The notes beneath the pieces are model-generated. The model ran no database searches. It saw only the letters and a list, made by a program, of their open reading frames with translations, and was not told the DNA's origin. From Thermoanaerobaculia bacterium (GTDB lineage: Bacteria; Acidobacteriota; Thermoanaerobaculia; Multivoradales; JAHEKO01), in NCBI GenBank assembly GCA_947259195.1, contig CAMYLC010000122.1, positions 1 to 55,262 of the forward strand: a stretch of 55,262 nucleotides of DNA, in the 5' to 3' direction. Each line of letters starts with the position of its first letter. The stretch's first letter is position 1. The position numbers were made by a program, and so were the translations under genes. Positions 1 through 7,253 of the stretch are shown here, piece after piece.

Positions 1-97
1 GGCCAAGCATCACTAGCTCAAGTAGGTCCGATCCGGCAGCACTCTTGATTAGAGTTGGACTTCCCGAAAGGCTCTCTGCTATCTGGCCTAGTCAGGG

Positions 98-160
98 ACA
101 GCACTACCCGCAGGGGCAGGGGGAGGCAACCAAAGAGAAGGCCGGGCGCGAGGCCCGGCC
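98..160 (-). repeat. Intergenic boundary repeat, copy 1
   Basis: The first of three related intergenic segments (others near 2844-2914 and 5619-5690). On the plus strand it starts with ACAGCACTACCCGCAGGGG and ends in a GC-rich hairpin. On the minus strand it joins the terminator of the kinase gene to the leader of whatever gene lies off the left edge. The other two copies sit just upstream of kinase start codons, so a further kinase gene may lie to the left; that is an inference. Confidence 0.6.
140..160 (-). terminator. Rho-independent terminator of the kinase gene
   Basis: A perfect 8-bp stem (GGCCGGGC / GCCCGGCC) with a 5-nt loop begins one base after the TGA stop of the kinase/propeller gene. 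On the minus strand it is followed by TTCTCTTT. The same stem recurs at 2895-2913. Confidence 0.75.
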
Positions 161-161
161 T

Positions 162-2792
162 TCAGGGGTAACGGCGATCGACGCCGAAGTTCTCGACTAG
201 GATCAGGTCGCCGCCGCGGGCGTCGTTCTGCGCGTGGATGATCCAGCGCCCGTCCGGTGAAACGCTCAGCCGACCCTGTGGCTTACGACCGAGATGCGCG
301 ACCTGCTCGACCTGGCCGGTGTCGAGATCCAAGAACTCGAAGGAAGCCGGTCCGCCCCTGTGCTGCACGAGGTAGACGAGGCCCCGCTGCCAGAGTTCGA
401 ACGCGCCGGGCGAGAGGCCGTGCCCCTCGAGGACCGGAGTCTCCGCGCCCCCGGCGATCGGGGTCCTCCAGAGGCTCGGAGGACGGCTCGGCTTCCAGTA
501 GTAGAAGTATCGGTCGTCGCCGGAGACCGCCGGGTCCGTCCCCCCGGCCGTCGTGACCTGCTCCGGCTCGCCTCCTTCTGCCGGTACCCGCCAGATCTGG
601 TCGGCATCGCCGTGACGCGACTGGTAGTAGATCCAGTGCCCATCCGGCGACCACACTGGCGCATGATCCCGGGATTCGGCACGGGTGAGGCGGCGCGGAA
701 AGCCCCCGCGGAGATCCCCCACGAAGATGTCGAACTGACCGCCTACGTCCTGGCTGAACGCGATACGGCTCCCGTCGGGGGACCAGCAGGGCAACGAGGT
801 CCAACCCTCGGTCTCATATTGCGAGCAGTCCTGCCCTTCGCCGTCGCACAGCCAGAGCTGAACCTTCCCGGAGCGGTCCGAGATCAGGGCGATGCGGTCG
901 CCGGTGGGGGAGTAGTCCGGTGCCCAGTCGTCCCGGGTGGAGGCGATCAGCCTCTGGGGCTCGACCCGGTCGATTGCTGCCGGACCGCTCGTGCGCCAGA
1001 TGTTGGAGTCGGTCACTTCTTGGGCAAAGACCAGTCGGTCTCCCTTGGCAGCGATGGACAGGTCCCCGGCCTCCTGGCCGAAACCCAGCTGTAAGACCTC
1101 CCCGTCCAGAGCGACCCGCCACAGACCGGTCGCGCCCTGCCAGGAAGACGAAAACAGCAGCGCCGCAGAGTCAGGCATCCAATCCAGGCCCTGAATCCAG
1201 CTCTCGTGGGTCGCCAGCAGGCTGGTGGCGCCGCCTGCCAAGGGCTGTAAGTAAATCTCGCTCTTGGGCGTCTCGTACCATCGGACGAACGCAAGGCTCC
1301 TGCCGTTCGGAGAGAAGACAGGCGCCAGGTCGTCAAGGGCGCCCGGCCCTGCGGGGGGCGAAGTCAGCACGCGCCTCTCTCCGGTCTCGCTCGACAGGAG
1401 TACGATGTGCGTCGGCCTGGGCCCTTCGAGTCCCTCGACGAACGCCAGCGTTCTGCCGTCGGGAGACCAGTCGAGCTGGTGCAGCGATTCCTCAGAGGAA
1501 GCCAACAGGATCCGCTCGGCGCCGCCGAGGGCCGGGACCGTGATGACCTGGCTCCCTCCCTTCGGTTGCTGCCGGAGAAACGCGATTGTCAGACCGTCTG
1601 GCGACCAGGCCGGATACCCGATCTCGCCGAGCCCGTCGGTGAGCCGCAGGGGCTGGTCGGTGCCCACGAGCATGACGTAGAGGTCGAATCTTTGCCCGGA
1701 CCCGCCGTCCCAGACGAACGCGATCTGATCCCCCCGGGGCGACAACGCCGGGTGCCGTTCCGAGCCGGCCCAGGAGGTGAGCGGTGCCGTTCTCAAGACG
1801 GGCCGCGGTGCGTCGCCCTGCGCCAGGAGGAGCCAGCCGGCGAGGCCGGCTCCGGCCAAGGCCGCCACTCCGAAGTAGACCTTCCAGTGCCTTCGCCGGG
1901 TCTTTGCCGGGCCGAAATCGGTGCTGGGCACAAGCTCGCCTGACTCCACCTCGCACCGCAGCTCGTCTAGCTCATTGCGGACGTCCTTCGCCGACTGGAA
2001 TCTGCGTTCAGGGTTCTTCTGCAAACATCGGCGAATGACTCGACCGAGGTGGTGTGGGAGCTCTGCCCTCATTGAGTCAACATCAGGTGGCGTGTCTCTG
2101 CCAATGGACATGATGAGGGAAGCCGAAATCTCGCCCTTGAATGGCCGCTCCCCGGTGGCCAGCTCGTAGAGGACCACGCCAAGAGAAAAGATGTCTGACC
2201 GTGAGTCGATCTCCTTGCCTTCCAGTTGCTCCGGTGACATGTAAGGCATCGTGCCAACGAGGCGCCCTTCCTCGGTGAGAGGCTCGGTGGGAAGCTGAGA
2301 GGAGAAAGGGGCCTCGGCCTCCTCCCGCAGCTTGGCCAGCCCGAAGTCCAGCACCTTCACCCGACCTTCATTGGTCACCATGATGTTGGCGGGCTTCAAG
2401 TCCCTGTGGATCACGCCCTTCTCGTGCGCAGTCGCCAGGGCATCGGCCAGCGGGATGGCGGTCTCGAAGATTCGCTCCAGCGGCATGCCGCCTGTCCGAA
2501 TCAGATGCGACAGGGGCTTGCCCTCCACCAGTTCCATGGTGATGAAGTGAGTCCCCCCGTCCTCCTCAACCGAGTAGACGTGCACGATGTTCGGGTGATT
2601 GAGCGCCGCGAGGGATTCCGCTTCTCGCTGGAACCGCTCTAGCCGCATTTGGCTGGCAGCTAGATCTGACGGCAGAACTTTGAGAGCTACTTGCCGCTTG
2701 AGGGTTGTGTCCTCGGCTAGGTACACGTCTCCCATTCCACCCGCCCCGAGCTTGTCGAGGATCTTGTAGTGCGAGAGGGTCTCGCCGATCAT
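162..2792 (-). CDS. Membrane Ser/Thr protein kinase with C-terminal TolB/PD40 beta-propeller
   Basis: A Hanks-type kinase that phosphorylates Ser/Thr residues. The kinase domain spans roughly residues 9-275: glycine loop LGAGGMGDVY at 15-24, catalytic Lys38 in VALK, catalytic loop HRDLKPANIM, DFG, and a GTMPYMSPEQ activation segment. An Arg-rich juxtamembrane stretch precedes one transmembrane helix near 308-328. The remaining ~540 residues hold at least eight PD40/TolB-type repeats (for example PAWSPDG, LDWSPDG, PCWSPDG), presumably an extracytoplasmic sensing propeller. This architecture is common in Acidobacteriota. A nonsense-containing copy of its N-terminus lies at about 5330-5571 with a similar leader. 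The ligand and targets cannot be read from sequence. Confidence 0.93.
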   Translation of the reverse strand: MIGETLSHYKILDKLGAGGMGDVYLAEDTTLKRQVALKVLPSDLAASQMRLERFQREAESLAALNHPNIVHVYSVEEDGGTHFITMELVEGKPLSHLIRTGGMPLERIFETAIPLADALATAHEKGVIHRDLKPANIMVTNEGRVKVLDFGLAKLREEAEAPFSSQLPTEPLTEEGRLVGTMPYMSPEQLEGKEIDSRSDIFSLGVVLYELATGERPFKGEISASLIMSIGRDTPPDVDSMRAELPHHLGRVIRRCLQKNPERRFQSAKDVRNELDELRCEVESGELVPSTDFGPAKTRRRHWKVYFGVAALAGAGLAGWLLLAQGDAPRPVLRTAPLTSWAGSERHPALSPRGDQIAFVWDGGSGQRFDLYVMLVGTDQPLRLTDGLGEIGYPAWSPDGLTIAFLRQQPKGGSQVITVPALGGAERILLASSEESLHQLDWSPDGRTLAFVEGLEGPRPTHIVLLSSETGERRVLTSPPAGPGALDDLAPVFSPNGRSLAFVRWYETPKSEIYLQPLAGGATSLLATHESWIQGLDWMPDSAALLFSSSWQGATGLWRVALDGEVLQLGFGQEAGDLSIAAKGDRLVFAQEVTDSNIWRTSGPAAIDRVEPQRLIASTRDDWAPDYSPTGDRIALISDRSGKVQLWLCDGEGQDCSQYETEGWTSLPCWSPDGSRIAFSQDVGGQFDIFVGDLRGGFPRRLTRAESRDHAPVWSPDGHWIYYQSRHGDADQIWRVPAEGGEPEQVTTAGGTDPAVSGDDRYFYYWKPSRPPSLWRTPIAGGAETPVLEGHGLSPGAFELWQRGLVYLVQHRGGPASFEFLDLDTGQVEQVAHLGRKPQGRLSVSPDGRWIIHAQNDARGGDLILVENFGVDRRYP

Positions 2793-2843
2793 GGAGGCCG
2801 TCCTAGTTCTGGCTTGTTCCTATCCTACGCCTTTGCCAGAAGT

Positions 2844-2914
2844 ACAGCACTACCCGTAGGTGCAGGAAGCCAGGGCTGGCGAACCCAACAAAAGGCCGGG
2901 CGCGAGGCCCGGCT
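2844..2914 (-). repeat. Intergenic boundary repeat, copy 2
   Basis: Second copy of the segment seen at 98-160: ACAGCACTACCCGTAGG, a variable spacer, then AAAAGGCCGGGC and the matching arm. It lies between the end of the DUF1566 gene and the start of the kinase gene, so it carries the terminator of one and the leader of the other. Similarity extends toward the kinase start (a GTTCTGGCTTGT block), which is shared with the copy ahead of the kinase pseudogene. Confidence 0.6.
2895..2913 (-). terminator. Rho-independent terminator of the DUF1566 gene
   Basis: A 7-bp GC-only stem (GCCGGGC / GCCCGGC, loop GCGAG), followed on the minus strand by CTTTTGTT. It begins 25 nt after the stop codon of the DUF1566 gene. 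Confidence 0.8.
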
Positions 2915-2938
2915 CAGTCGATCAAGCTCCAGGCAGTT

Positions 2939-4162
2939 CTAGGGCACGCTATTCGACCAGGCCGAGGTGTCGCCGGACTCGAAGCCGTCGGACAAGATGA
3001 CTCCGACTGTTGTGCCGCCGCGAACGGCCCAGACCCTTTTGTTTTCGGCCTTGGCGATGACCTTCGCACGTCCCGAGTAGGTCTCCGCTTCCCAGGCGTT
3101 GCTTGGAGAGGAAATCACCGATGTGGACGACCAATAGTTGCTACCGGGTGTGGGAGTGTTGACAAACGGATGGCCCGCGGGGAGCGACGGGTCTTTGACT
3201 CCGTAGTCCCATAGGCTTGTCAGCTCTCTGATGTTCGGAAGTCGCCAATCGTTCTGGGCCCCGGCGACGTAGTTCTCACACATCCGCGATCCGAGGTTCA
3301 AGGCGGCGACCTCTGACAGGGCTGAGGCCCACTGGTGCCAACCAAAACAATCGGCGTCCTTGAGCCAGATCAGACCCGTCAGGTTGTCTAGGACCGTGCC
3401 GTTGCCGAGATCGGTGAAGCGAGGAATCGGCCATGTCACGCCGGCCTGAGTCTCCCCATCCTGCCCCGTACCGGCGCAGTCGATCAATGTACCCCCGGCA
3501 TCCCAGCACTCCTGCTGGCCAGTCTTGGGAACGGCAGCGGCGCTGCTAACGACAGGGCCTCGAACTGCCCATGTGATGTAGGTCCCCATCTTGTCCTGGT
3601 AGTCGACAATGCCTGCGCCGGCGTGACCGGTCCAGGCTTGGAGGCGAAATTTCACCGACGTGGTGGAGGACCACTGATCACCGCCAGGAAGGTTGAGAAA
3701 GGGATGTCCCTGAGCAACCGCCGGGCCGGAAACGCTATAGTCCCAGAGGCTTTCGAACTCTCGCACATTGGGCAACCGCCAATCGCCGTGGGTTCCGGCT
3801 GTGTAGTTGGTGCAGGTCCTTGCCCCGGTGCTCAGGGCCACGATCTCCGATAGGGAGGTGGTCCATTGTTGCGAGCCGAGACAGCCGGCATCCTGAAGCC
3901 AGACCAATCCTGTCAGGTTGTCGAGCACCGTCCCGTTGGCCAGATCCGTGAACCGCGGCGCTGGCCATACCACGCCGGCTTGATGCTCTCCATCCTGGCC
4001 GGTGCCAGCGCATGCGATCGGAATACCGGCGGCATCCCAGCAAAGTTGCTGGCCGGTCTTGGCAACCGCAGCCAAGGCGATGTCACCACCCTGGGCCAAG
4101 ATGAAGCCGACGGCTGCCACCGTCAAAAGGAACTGGATGAGAGTTGTTGTTCGTTTCATCAC
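2939..4162 (-). CDS. Exported protein with two tandem DUF1566 (Lcl C-terminal) domains and FESGD tail
   Basis: 407 residues: a signal peptide (about 1-32, MMKRTT n-region, cleavage near ALAA), then two near-identical ~170-residue units (about 35-205 and 215-385). Each unit starts with KTGQQ-CWDA, continues through CAGTGQDGE, PRFTDL-NGTVLDNLTGL and DWRLPN-RE, and ends in WSST and WAVRG, the hallmarks of the DUF1566/Lcl family found in surface and adhesin-like proteins. The C-terminus is SDGFESGDTSAWS plus four residues, a tail shared with the proteins at 6022 and 7254. The leader holds a putative c-di-GMP-I riboswitch. Export to the surface and a carbohydrate- or matrix-binding role are inferences. 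The internal duplication is clear. Confidence 0.9.
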   Translation of the reverse strand: MMKRTTTLIQFLLTVAAVGFILAQGGDIALAAVAKTGQQLCWDAAGIPIACAGTGQDGEHQAGVVWPAPRFTDLANGTVLDNLTGLVWLQDAGCLGSQQWTTSLSEIVALSTGARTCTNYTAGTHGDWRLPNVREFESLWDYSVSGPAVAQGHPFLNLPGGDQWSSTTSVKFRLQAWTGHAGAGIVDYQDKMGTYITWAVRGPVVSSAAAVPKTGQQECWDAGGTLIDCAGTGQDGETQAGVTWPIPRFTDLGNGTVLDNLTGLIWLKDADCFGWHQWASALSEVAALNLGSRMCENYVAGAQNDWRLPNIRELTSLWDYGVKDPSLPAGHPFVNTPTPGSNYWSSTSVISSPSNAWEAETYSGRAKVIAKAENKRVWAVRGGTTVGVILSDGFESGDTSAWSNSVP

Positions 4163-4198
4163 TGCCTTTTCCTTTCTCCACAGAATGACATCTGGCGC

Positions 4199-4300
4199 AG
4201 CATTCGGTAGCCCGGCGGTCTTGGGTCCCTCGCGAGGAGGGAGGCGAGGACCCAGTAGCTTTGCGTCCCTGCCTTTCGACAGGTTTGCCTTTATCGGTGC
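4199..4300 (-). ncRNA. Cyclic-di-GMP-I (GEMM) riboswitch, copy A
   Basis: Reading the minus strand, the leader holds the conserved GEMM-I blocks in order: GGCAAACC (4282-4289), a 6-bp hairpin capped by GAAA (loop 4274-4277), GACGCAAAGC (4258-4267), a second stem closed by a perfect 7-bp UGGGUCC/GGACCCA (4248-4254 with 4222-4228), then GCCGGGCUACCG (4205-4216), which closes the junction. The first G of GGCAAACC aligns with G20 of the Vc2 aptamer, favouring c-di-GMP over cGAMP. The aptamer ends about 40 nt before the start codon of the DUF1566 gene. No clear terminator lies between them, so control may be translational. Confidence 0.88.
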
Positions 4301-4396
4301 ATTGATTTCCTAACAGACTCGGTGCCAACTGCGACACACCCCAATGGGTAGGTTGAAGCTAGACCCTGTCCGAGCCTGTCTGGGGCTGTACTGAGG

Positions 4397-4425
4397 GCCT
4401 AAGTCTGGCTGGATGAGCTTAGACC
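4397..4425 (-). terminator. Possible hairpin downstream of the PilZ gene
   Basis: GGCCTAAG and CTTAGACC form an 8-bp stem with one mismatch around a ~14-nt loop, about 85 nt past the PilZ stop. There is no clear U-tract, so this is only a weak terminator candidate. Confidence 0.25.
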
Positions 4426-4507
4426 TTTGGCGGGAGAACAGGTGGCTCTGGTTCTCGCTGTACCTGGTTGGTGCAGAAGCGCGGGTGGGGGCGGAGAGGG
4501 CTCGACT

Positions 4508-4837
4508 CTAGGAATCGAGAAACGATATGCCCATACGGTAGATCGGAGCGGACTCTCCTGCTTCTAGCAGGCCGGTCCCCACTAGCTTGCACCACCGAAC
4601 CTCCCCTCGCACCCGCACTCTCGATGTTCCGATGGAAAGTGTAAATGAGTACTGATCGCTCAAGTTCAAGGGGCACGGACCCGCTACTCCGAACCCACCG
4701 GCACTGATGTCGATAACCTGTCCGGCGACCGGATTCCTCAAGCTGAACCCGATTGCTGGATCACGCTCGTGGTGCCGCTCGTCGGGTGCGCCGTCGAGCT
4801 GGTGATATCTATCAGACGATCTCTTGACAGCTGACAT
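4508..4837 (-). CDS. PilZ domain c-di-GMP-binding protein
   Basis: 109 residues. Both c-di-GMP-binding motifs of PilZ domains are intact: RxxxR at residues 21-25 (RHHER) and DxSxxGG at 43-48 (DISAGG), with a beta-barrel-like remainder (FTLSIG, VRVRGEVRWC, YRMGISFLDS). It is a single-domain protein, so it probably acts by binding a partner. The start chosen is the ATG at 4837, preceded by AGGAC; a longer reading to 4933 would translate the structured leader. The leader contains a partial GEMM-like module, and the start codon lies inside a predicted hairpin. No partner is evident from sequence; the nearby riboswitch-linked genes suggest shared c-di-GMP control. Confidence 0.88.
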   Translation of the reverse strand: MSAVKRSSDRYHQLDGAPDERHHERDPAIGFSLRNPVAGQVIDISAGGFGVAGPCPLNLSDQYSFTLSIGTSRVRVRGEVRWCKLVGTGLLEAGESAPIYRMGISFLDS

Positions 4838-4890
4838 CAGACTCAGTCCTGATGCTCTCGCGCTCAGCCTTTCGGCTGGCGAACCCTGGT
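4835..4890 (-). promoter_or_regulatory. Partial GEMM-like leader and start-codon hairpin of the PilZ gene
   Basis: On the plus strand, 4861-4880 is identical base for base over 20 nt to 6621-6640, the P2 hairpin region of riboswitch B (CAGCC-GAAA-GGCUG on minus). The expected P3 stem and the 3' GCCGGG-ACCG block are missing. Instead CAUCAG pairs with CUGAUG (4854-4849 with 4840-4835), enclosing the ribosome-binding site and the AUG. It could be a decayed riboswitch or a rearranged translational switch. Confidence 0.5.
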
Positions 4891-5329
4891 ATAAGTACTT
4901 CTTTATTGGATCACGCAGGCTGCAAGATCGCACCGCCCGAACGGGTGGTTATTGCCAGGTGGCTATGAGCAAAGCTCTGCTGCAAGTGCGGCAACTCAGA
5001 TTCTGTCTGCGCCTGGACGAGCGAGATCCTTGCCTGATCTTGGTGGTGCGCTGGTACTGGCCTGGACAGGGGAGGAACAGTACGACGGCGGGCGAGATAC
5101 GAGAAGAGGTCGAGGGCCGGTCAGATCTCTGACTTGCGGCGCACGCCCTGGTTGCGGCGATCTCCACGTCTGCAGCAGGCGTGGTGGCGACCTCCTTTGA
5201 TCGGCACATCGGCGATGCGTCGATCCGAGCACCAGCGCTGGTCGGGAACGAGCCGGCGATCTTCGATCCGCTTCTGAGGTTTCCGAAACATATCGTCTAC
5301 CTGTGTGTCTGAAATAAGTCTACACCCAA
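4838..5329. other. Long intergenic stretch with little recognisable content
   Basis: Apart from the PilZ leader at its left edge and one doubtful small reading frame, nothing with family resemblance was found on either strand. It has no tRNA-like fold and no terminal inverted repeats. It may be decayed sequence between the PilZ gene and the kinase remnant. Confidence 0.5.
5121..5291 (-). CDS. Doubtful small Arg-rich protein with DRR repeats
   Basis: 56 codons from an ATG preceded by ACAGGTAG. The product is very basic and repeats a DRR motif (IEDRRL, CSDRRIA, GDRRNQ), a pattern seen in short linkers of signalling proteins. No family was recognised. It lies next to a pseudogene, so it may be a remnant or chance. 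Confidence 0.2.
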   Translation of the reverse strand: MFRKPQKRIEDRRLVPDQRWCSDRRIADVPIKGGRHHACCRRGDRRNQGVRRKSEI

Positions 5330-5571
5330 GGACGGGATCGGACACTCGGATCGTGCATGAGATGGAGCAGACAAGACAAGGATGGGCCGAGCGTCTTTGC
5401 CTCTCTCTCAGAGCGTTCCAACCGGTCTGGATCAGACGACAATTCGGGCGGCAGGATCTTGAGCGCCACCTACCGTTTGAGGGTCGTGTCTACGGCAAGG
5501 TAGACCTCACCCCTTTCACCCGCCCCGAGCTTGTCGAGAATCTTGTAGTGACCCAAGGTCTCGCCGATCAT
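5330..5571 (-). pseudogene. Truncated Ser/Thr kinase gene, N-terminus only
   Basis: From the ATG at 5571 the reading [18 protein letters not shown] matches the intact kinase at 162-2792 almost exactly. The glycine loop is altered (GERGEVY instead of GGMGDVY). The codon aligned to Gln34 is TAG, so translation stops after TTLKR. Beyond it the frame continues VALKILPPELSSDPDRLER-EREAKT. After a one-base shift, SAHPCLVCSIS aligns with NHPNIVHVYS of the intact copy, and homology then ends. A nonsense codon, a frameshift and loss of everything past about residue 75 mark it as dead. Its leader and boundary repeat are still recognisable. Confidence 0.85.
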
Positions 5572-5618
5572 CTGAGGCTGTCCTTGTTCTGGCTTGTCCC
5601 TATCCCACGCCTTTGCAT

Positions 5619-5690
5619 GAAAGACAGCGCTACCCGCAGGGGCTGGGTTGCCAGGCAAAGAAAAGGCCTGGCGCGAGCAGAACGACCGGG
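5619..5690 (-). repeat. Intergenic boundary repeat, copy 3 (degenerate)
   Basis: GACAGCGCTACCCGCAGGGG, then AAAGAAAAGGCCTGGCGCGA. The second arm of the GC-rich hairpin is lost here, so it would no longer form the terminator seen in copies 1 and 2. It lies directly upstream of the kinase pseudogene start, matching the position of copy 2 relative to the intact kinase. Confidence 0.55.
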
Positions 5691-5976
5691 ATAAGAAACT
5701 GCGGAACTCTGGAGGTGGCACCCAGACGAGGCAATTTCGCGACGGATGTATCTACGGGCACTCTATTTGGAGCTGGTTCTCACCGCCAACTTCTGTCTCC
5801 CCCAGGATCCAACCAGAACCGTCATCCTTGCCAAACCACAGTTCTCCACCCCAGTTTATTGAAAAGGGGTCCTTTCCGGCGTGACAGATCTCGACCGAGC
5901 GACCCTTCGGGTGGAATAGGGTCGGCGTGCGCATCCCTCCGTTTCACTTCCCACGGTGTGATCGATAACCAGAAGA

Positions 5977-5995
5977 GCCGGGAGCAAGGCCCGGC
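5977..5995 (-). terminator. Terminator of the small exported protein gene
   Basis: A GCCGGG / CCCGGC stem with a 7-nt loop lies 26 nt after the stop codon at 6022, followed on the minus strand by TCTTCT. It is related to the GC-rich terminators at 140-160 and 2895-2913 but has a weaker U-tract. Confidence 0.55.
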
Positions 5996-6021
5996 GCTAG
6001 TCAACTCGAACTCAATTGCGG

Positions 6022-6519
6022 CTATGGCACGGTGCTCGACCAGGCCGAAGTGTTGCCGGACTCGAAGCCGTCGAGGAGGATCGGATACGTCAGCGGTAGA
6101 CATCCGTAGTCGAGATATCGAACCTTCAAGAGATCCCCAAATGGCAATTGCTGATCATCGTCCTCGTAGATTTCAATTCTAAGGGGGTTTCTGTTCGGCG
6201 GCGGAATGAAGAGGTACCAAAAGGCAAAAGGTCCGAACACCGTTCCTCCAACTTCCACACCGCACGGGCACTCGTGAATCAGAATGTTGTCTTTGTCGAA
6301 GATTCTGGTCCGAAAGAAGTCATAGCCGCTGAAGCTGTCGTCATCATTGAAGGTTCCCTCGATTCGAATCTTGAATCGGTGCGGGCAGGAGGACTCTGTT
6401 ATCTCCACACTGGAGATAGTTGCTCCCTGGACCGTTGTCGAGCAGCAAAACAGCAGCAGGAGTGAGACTAGAAGCCTTACTCCTGAGCGGCAGAGGAAAT
6501 TTGAGGTTTTGCTCGCCAT
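6022..6519 (-). CDS. Small exported protein of unknown function with FESGN tail
   Basis: 165 residues with a clear signal peptide (basic n-region, LLVSLLLLFCC core, cleavage near VQGA). The mature part is acidic, has four Cys (SSCPHR, ECPCG, YGC) that could form disulfides, and matches no family I know. It ends in LLDGFESGNTSAWS plus four residues, nearly the same tail as the DUF1566 protein; the DNA encoding the two tails is also very similar. The start is the ATG at 6519, with GAGGAGG eight nt upstream; the longer reading to 6552 would run into the structured leader. A putative c-di-GMP riboswitch precedes it. Confidence 0.82.
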   Translation of the reverse strand: MASKTSNFLCRSGVRLLVSLLLLFCCSTTVQGATISSVEITESSCPHRFKIRIEGTFNDDDSFSGYDFFRTRIFDKDNILIHECPCGVEVGGTVFGPFAFWYLFIPPPNRNPLRIEIYEDDDQQLPFGDLLKVRYLDYGCLPLTYPILLDGFESGNTSAWSSTVP

Positions 6520-6555
6520 GCAACCCTCCTCGCTTTGAAGTGGGCTGATCAACCC

Positions 6556-6655
6556 GGCTGCCCTTCGGCAGCCCGGCGGTCCTTAGAACCTGATCGGAGT
6601 TGAGGACCCATAGCTTCGTGCGCTCAGCCTTTCGGCTGGCTTACCCTTGTCGAGG
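6556..6655 (-). ncRNA. Cyclic-di-GMP-I (GEMM) riboswitch, copy B
   Basis: On the minus strand: GGUAAGCC (6638-6645, variant of GGCAAACC), a CAGCC-GAAA-GGCUG hairpin, GCGCACGAAGC (variant of GACGCAAAGC), a P3 stem closed by GGUCCU/AGGACC (6603-6608 with 6578-6583), then GCCGGGCUGCCG (6566-6577). The last block also takes part in an alternative hairpin, GGCUGCC-GAAG-GGCAGCC (6556-6573), which would exclude the aptamer closing stem and may be the expression platform. The variant junction bases make this copy less certain than A and C. Confidence 0.72.
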
Positions 6656-6659
6656 TAGT

Positions 6660-7253
6660 CAAGACGCTACTCCTGTCCAGAGCAGATGTCCAGAAACCGG
6701 GTTGAGGAAGGCGGAGGAGTGGCGTGCTGTTCACCGACAGCAAGCCTCTGAAACGGGGCTGGCCGTCCTCAGGGTAGGTCTCTCGAAGGGGGGAAGTGCT
6801 GCAGGTACCTACCCGTTGGGGTGTTGCTCCGTTAGGAGATCGCGGTCAGGATTCGCTCAGGTTCCACTGAGTAGGCTGGAAGGAGAGAGGCATGGCGCAG
6901 ACCCTTGGTCTATCTGCAACCGCGACGACGGCTATCGCGCCGGAGAAGAAGACTGGCAGGAGACCCTCGACTCAGAGCCCTCCCACCTGGGGTCTGCCGG
7001 ACTTTGAGAGTGCGCTCGAAGAAACCCGATCCGAGTTATCCAGAAGTAACGACAATGCGGACGATGAAGCCAATGCTGTGTCGTTCCCCTATGTTATTGC
7101 CGTAGGGTGGGGATCGAGTATCTAGACCTCTGGCCATCAGCCCGGAGCCCCCGGTGGAGGCGGTCATTTCCAGTCCGAGGCATGCAGCAAGTGAGGATCA
7201 GTTCGTCCGAAGTCACGGCAAGACGACGGACAGACTGCGACTCACCGCAATTT
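6660..7253. other. Long region without a supported gene
   Basis: Contains one doubtful plus-strand ORF and an 8-bp inverted repeat (GGGTAGGT at 6772-6779, ACCTACCC at 6807-6814). I looked for SRP RNA, RNase P RNA, tmRNA and tRNA signatures and found none. Function not assigned. Confidence 0.5.
6892..7125 (+). CDS. Doubtful small ORF
   Basis: 77 codons from an ATG with an excellent ribosome-binding site (AAGGAG, 6 nt spacing), the only strong argument for it. The product is hydrophilic, rich in Ser/Thr/Glu, has no signal peptide and no recognised family, and stands alone facing the FG-GAP gene. Confidence 0.22.
   Translation: MAQTLGLSATATTAIAPEKKTGRRPSTQSPPTWGLPDFESALEETRSELSRSNDNADDEANAVSFPYVIAVGWGSSI

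Larger units (their letters stand above)
5572..6021. other. Intergenic region between kinase remnant and small exported protein
   Basis: Contains the third boundary repeat (5619-5690) and, at the right end, the terminator of the 6022 gene. A 60-codon minus-strand reading (5752-5934) has a glycine/tryptophan-rich end (GSGWILGETEVGG) but no recognised family, no convincing ribosome-binding site and no neighbours to support it. I regard it as a remnant or chance. Confidence 0.45.

Noticed and set aside
294..1094. Long plus-strand open frame opposite the kinase gene
   Set aside because: A GC-rich antisense shadow: no signal, domain or ribosome-binding site, and the opposite strand encodes a clear propeller.
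2939..4162. Diversity-generating retroelement variable protein
   Set aside because: DUF1566 domains can be such targets, but there is no reverse transcriptase, template repeat or adenine-biased variable repeat nearby.
4199..4300. 3',3'-cGAMP (GEMM-Ib) rather than c-di-GMP riboswitch
   Set aside because: The base aligned to position 20 is G in all three copies; cGAMP-selective variants usually carry A there. Not excluded experimentally.
6660..6890. SRP, RNase P or tmRNA gene
   Set aside because: Checked for the conserved core motifs by eye and found none.
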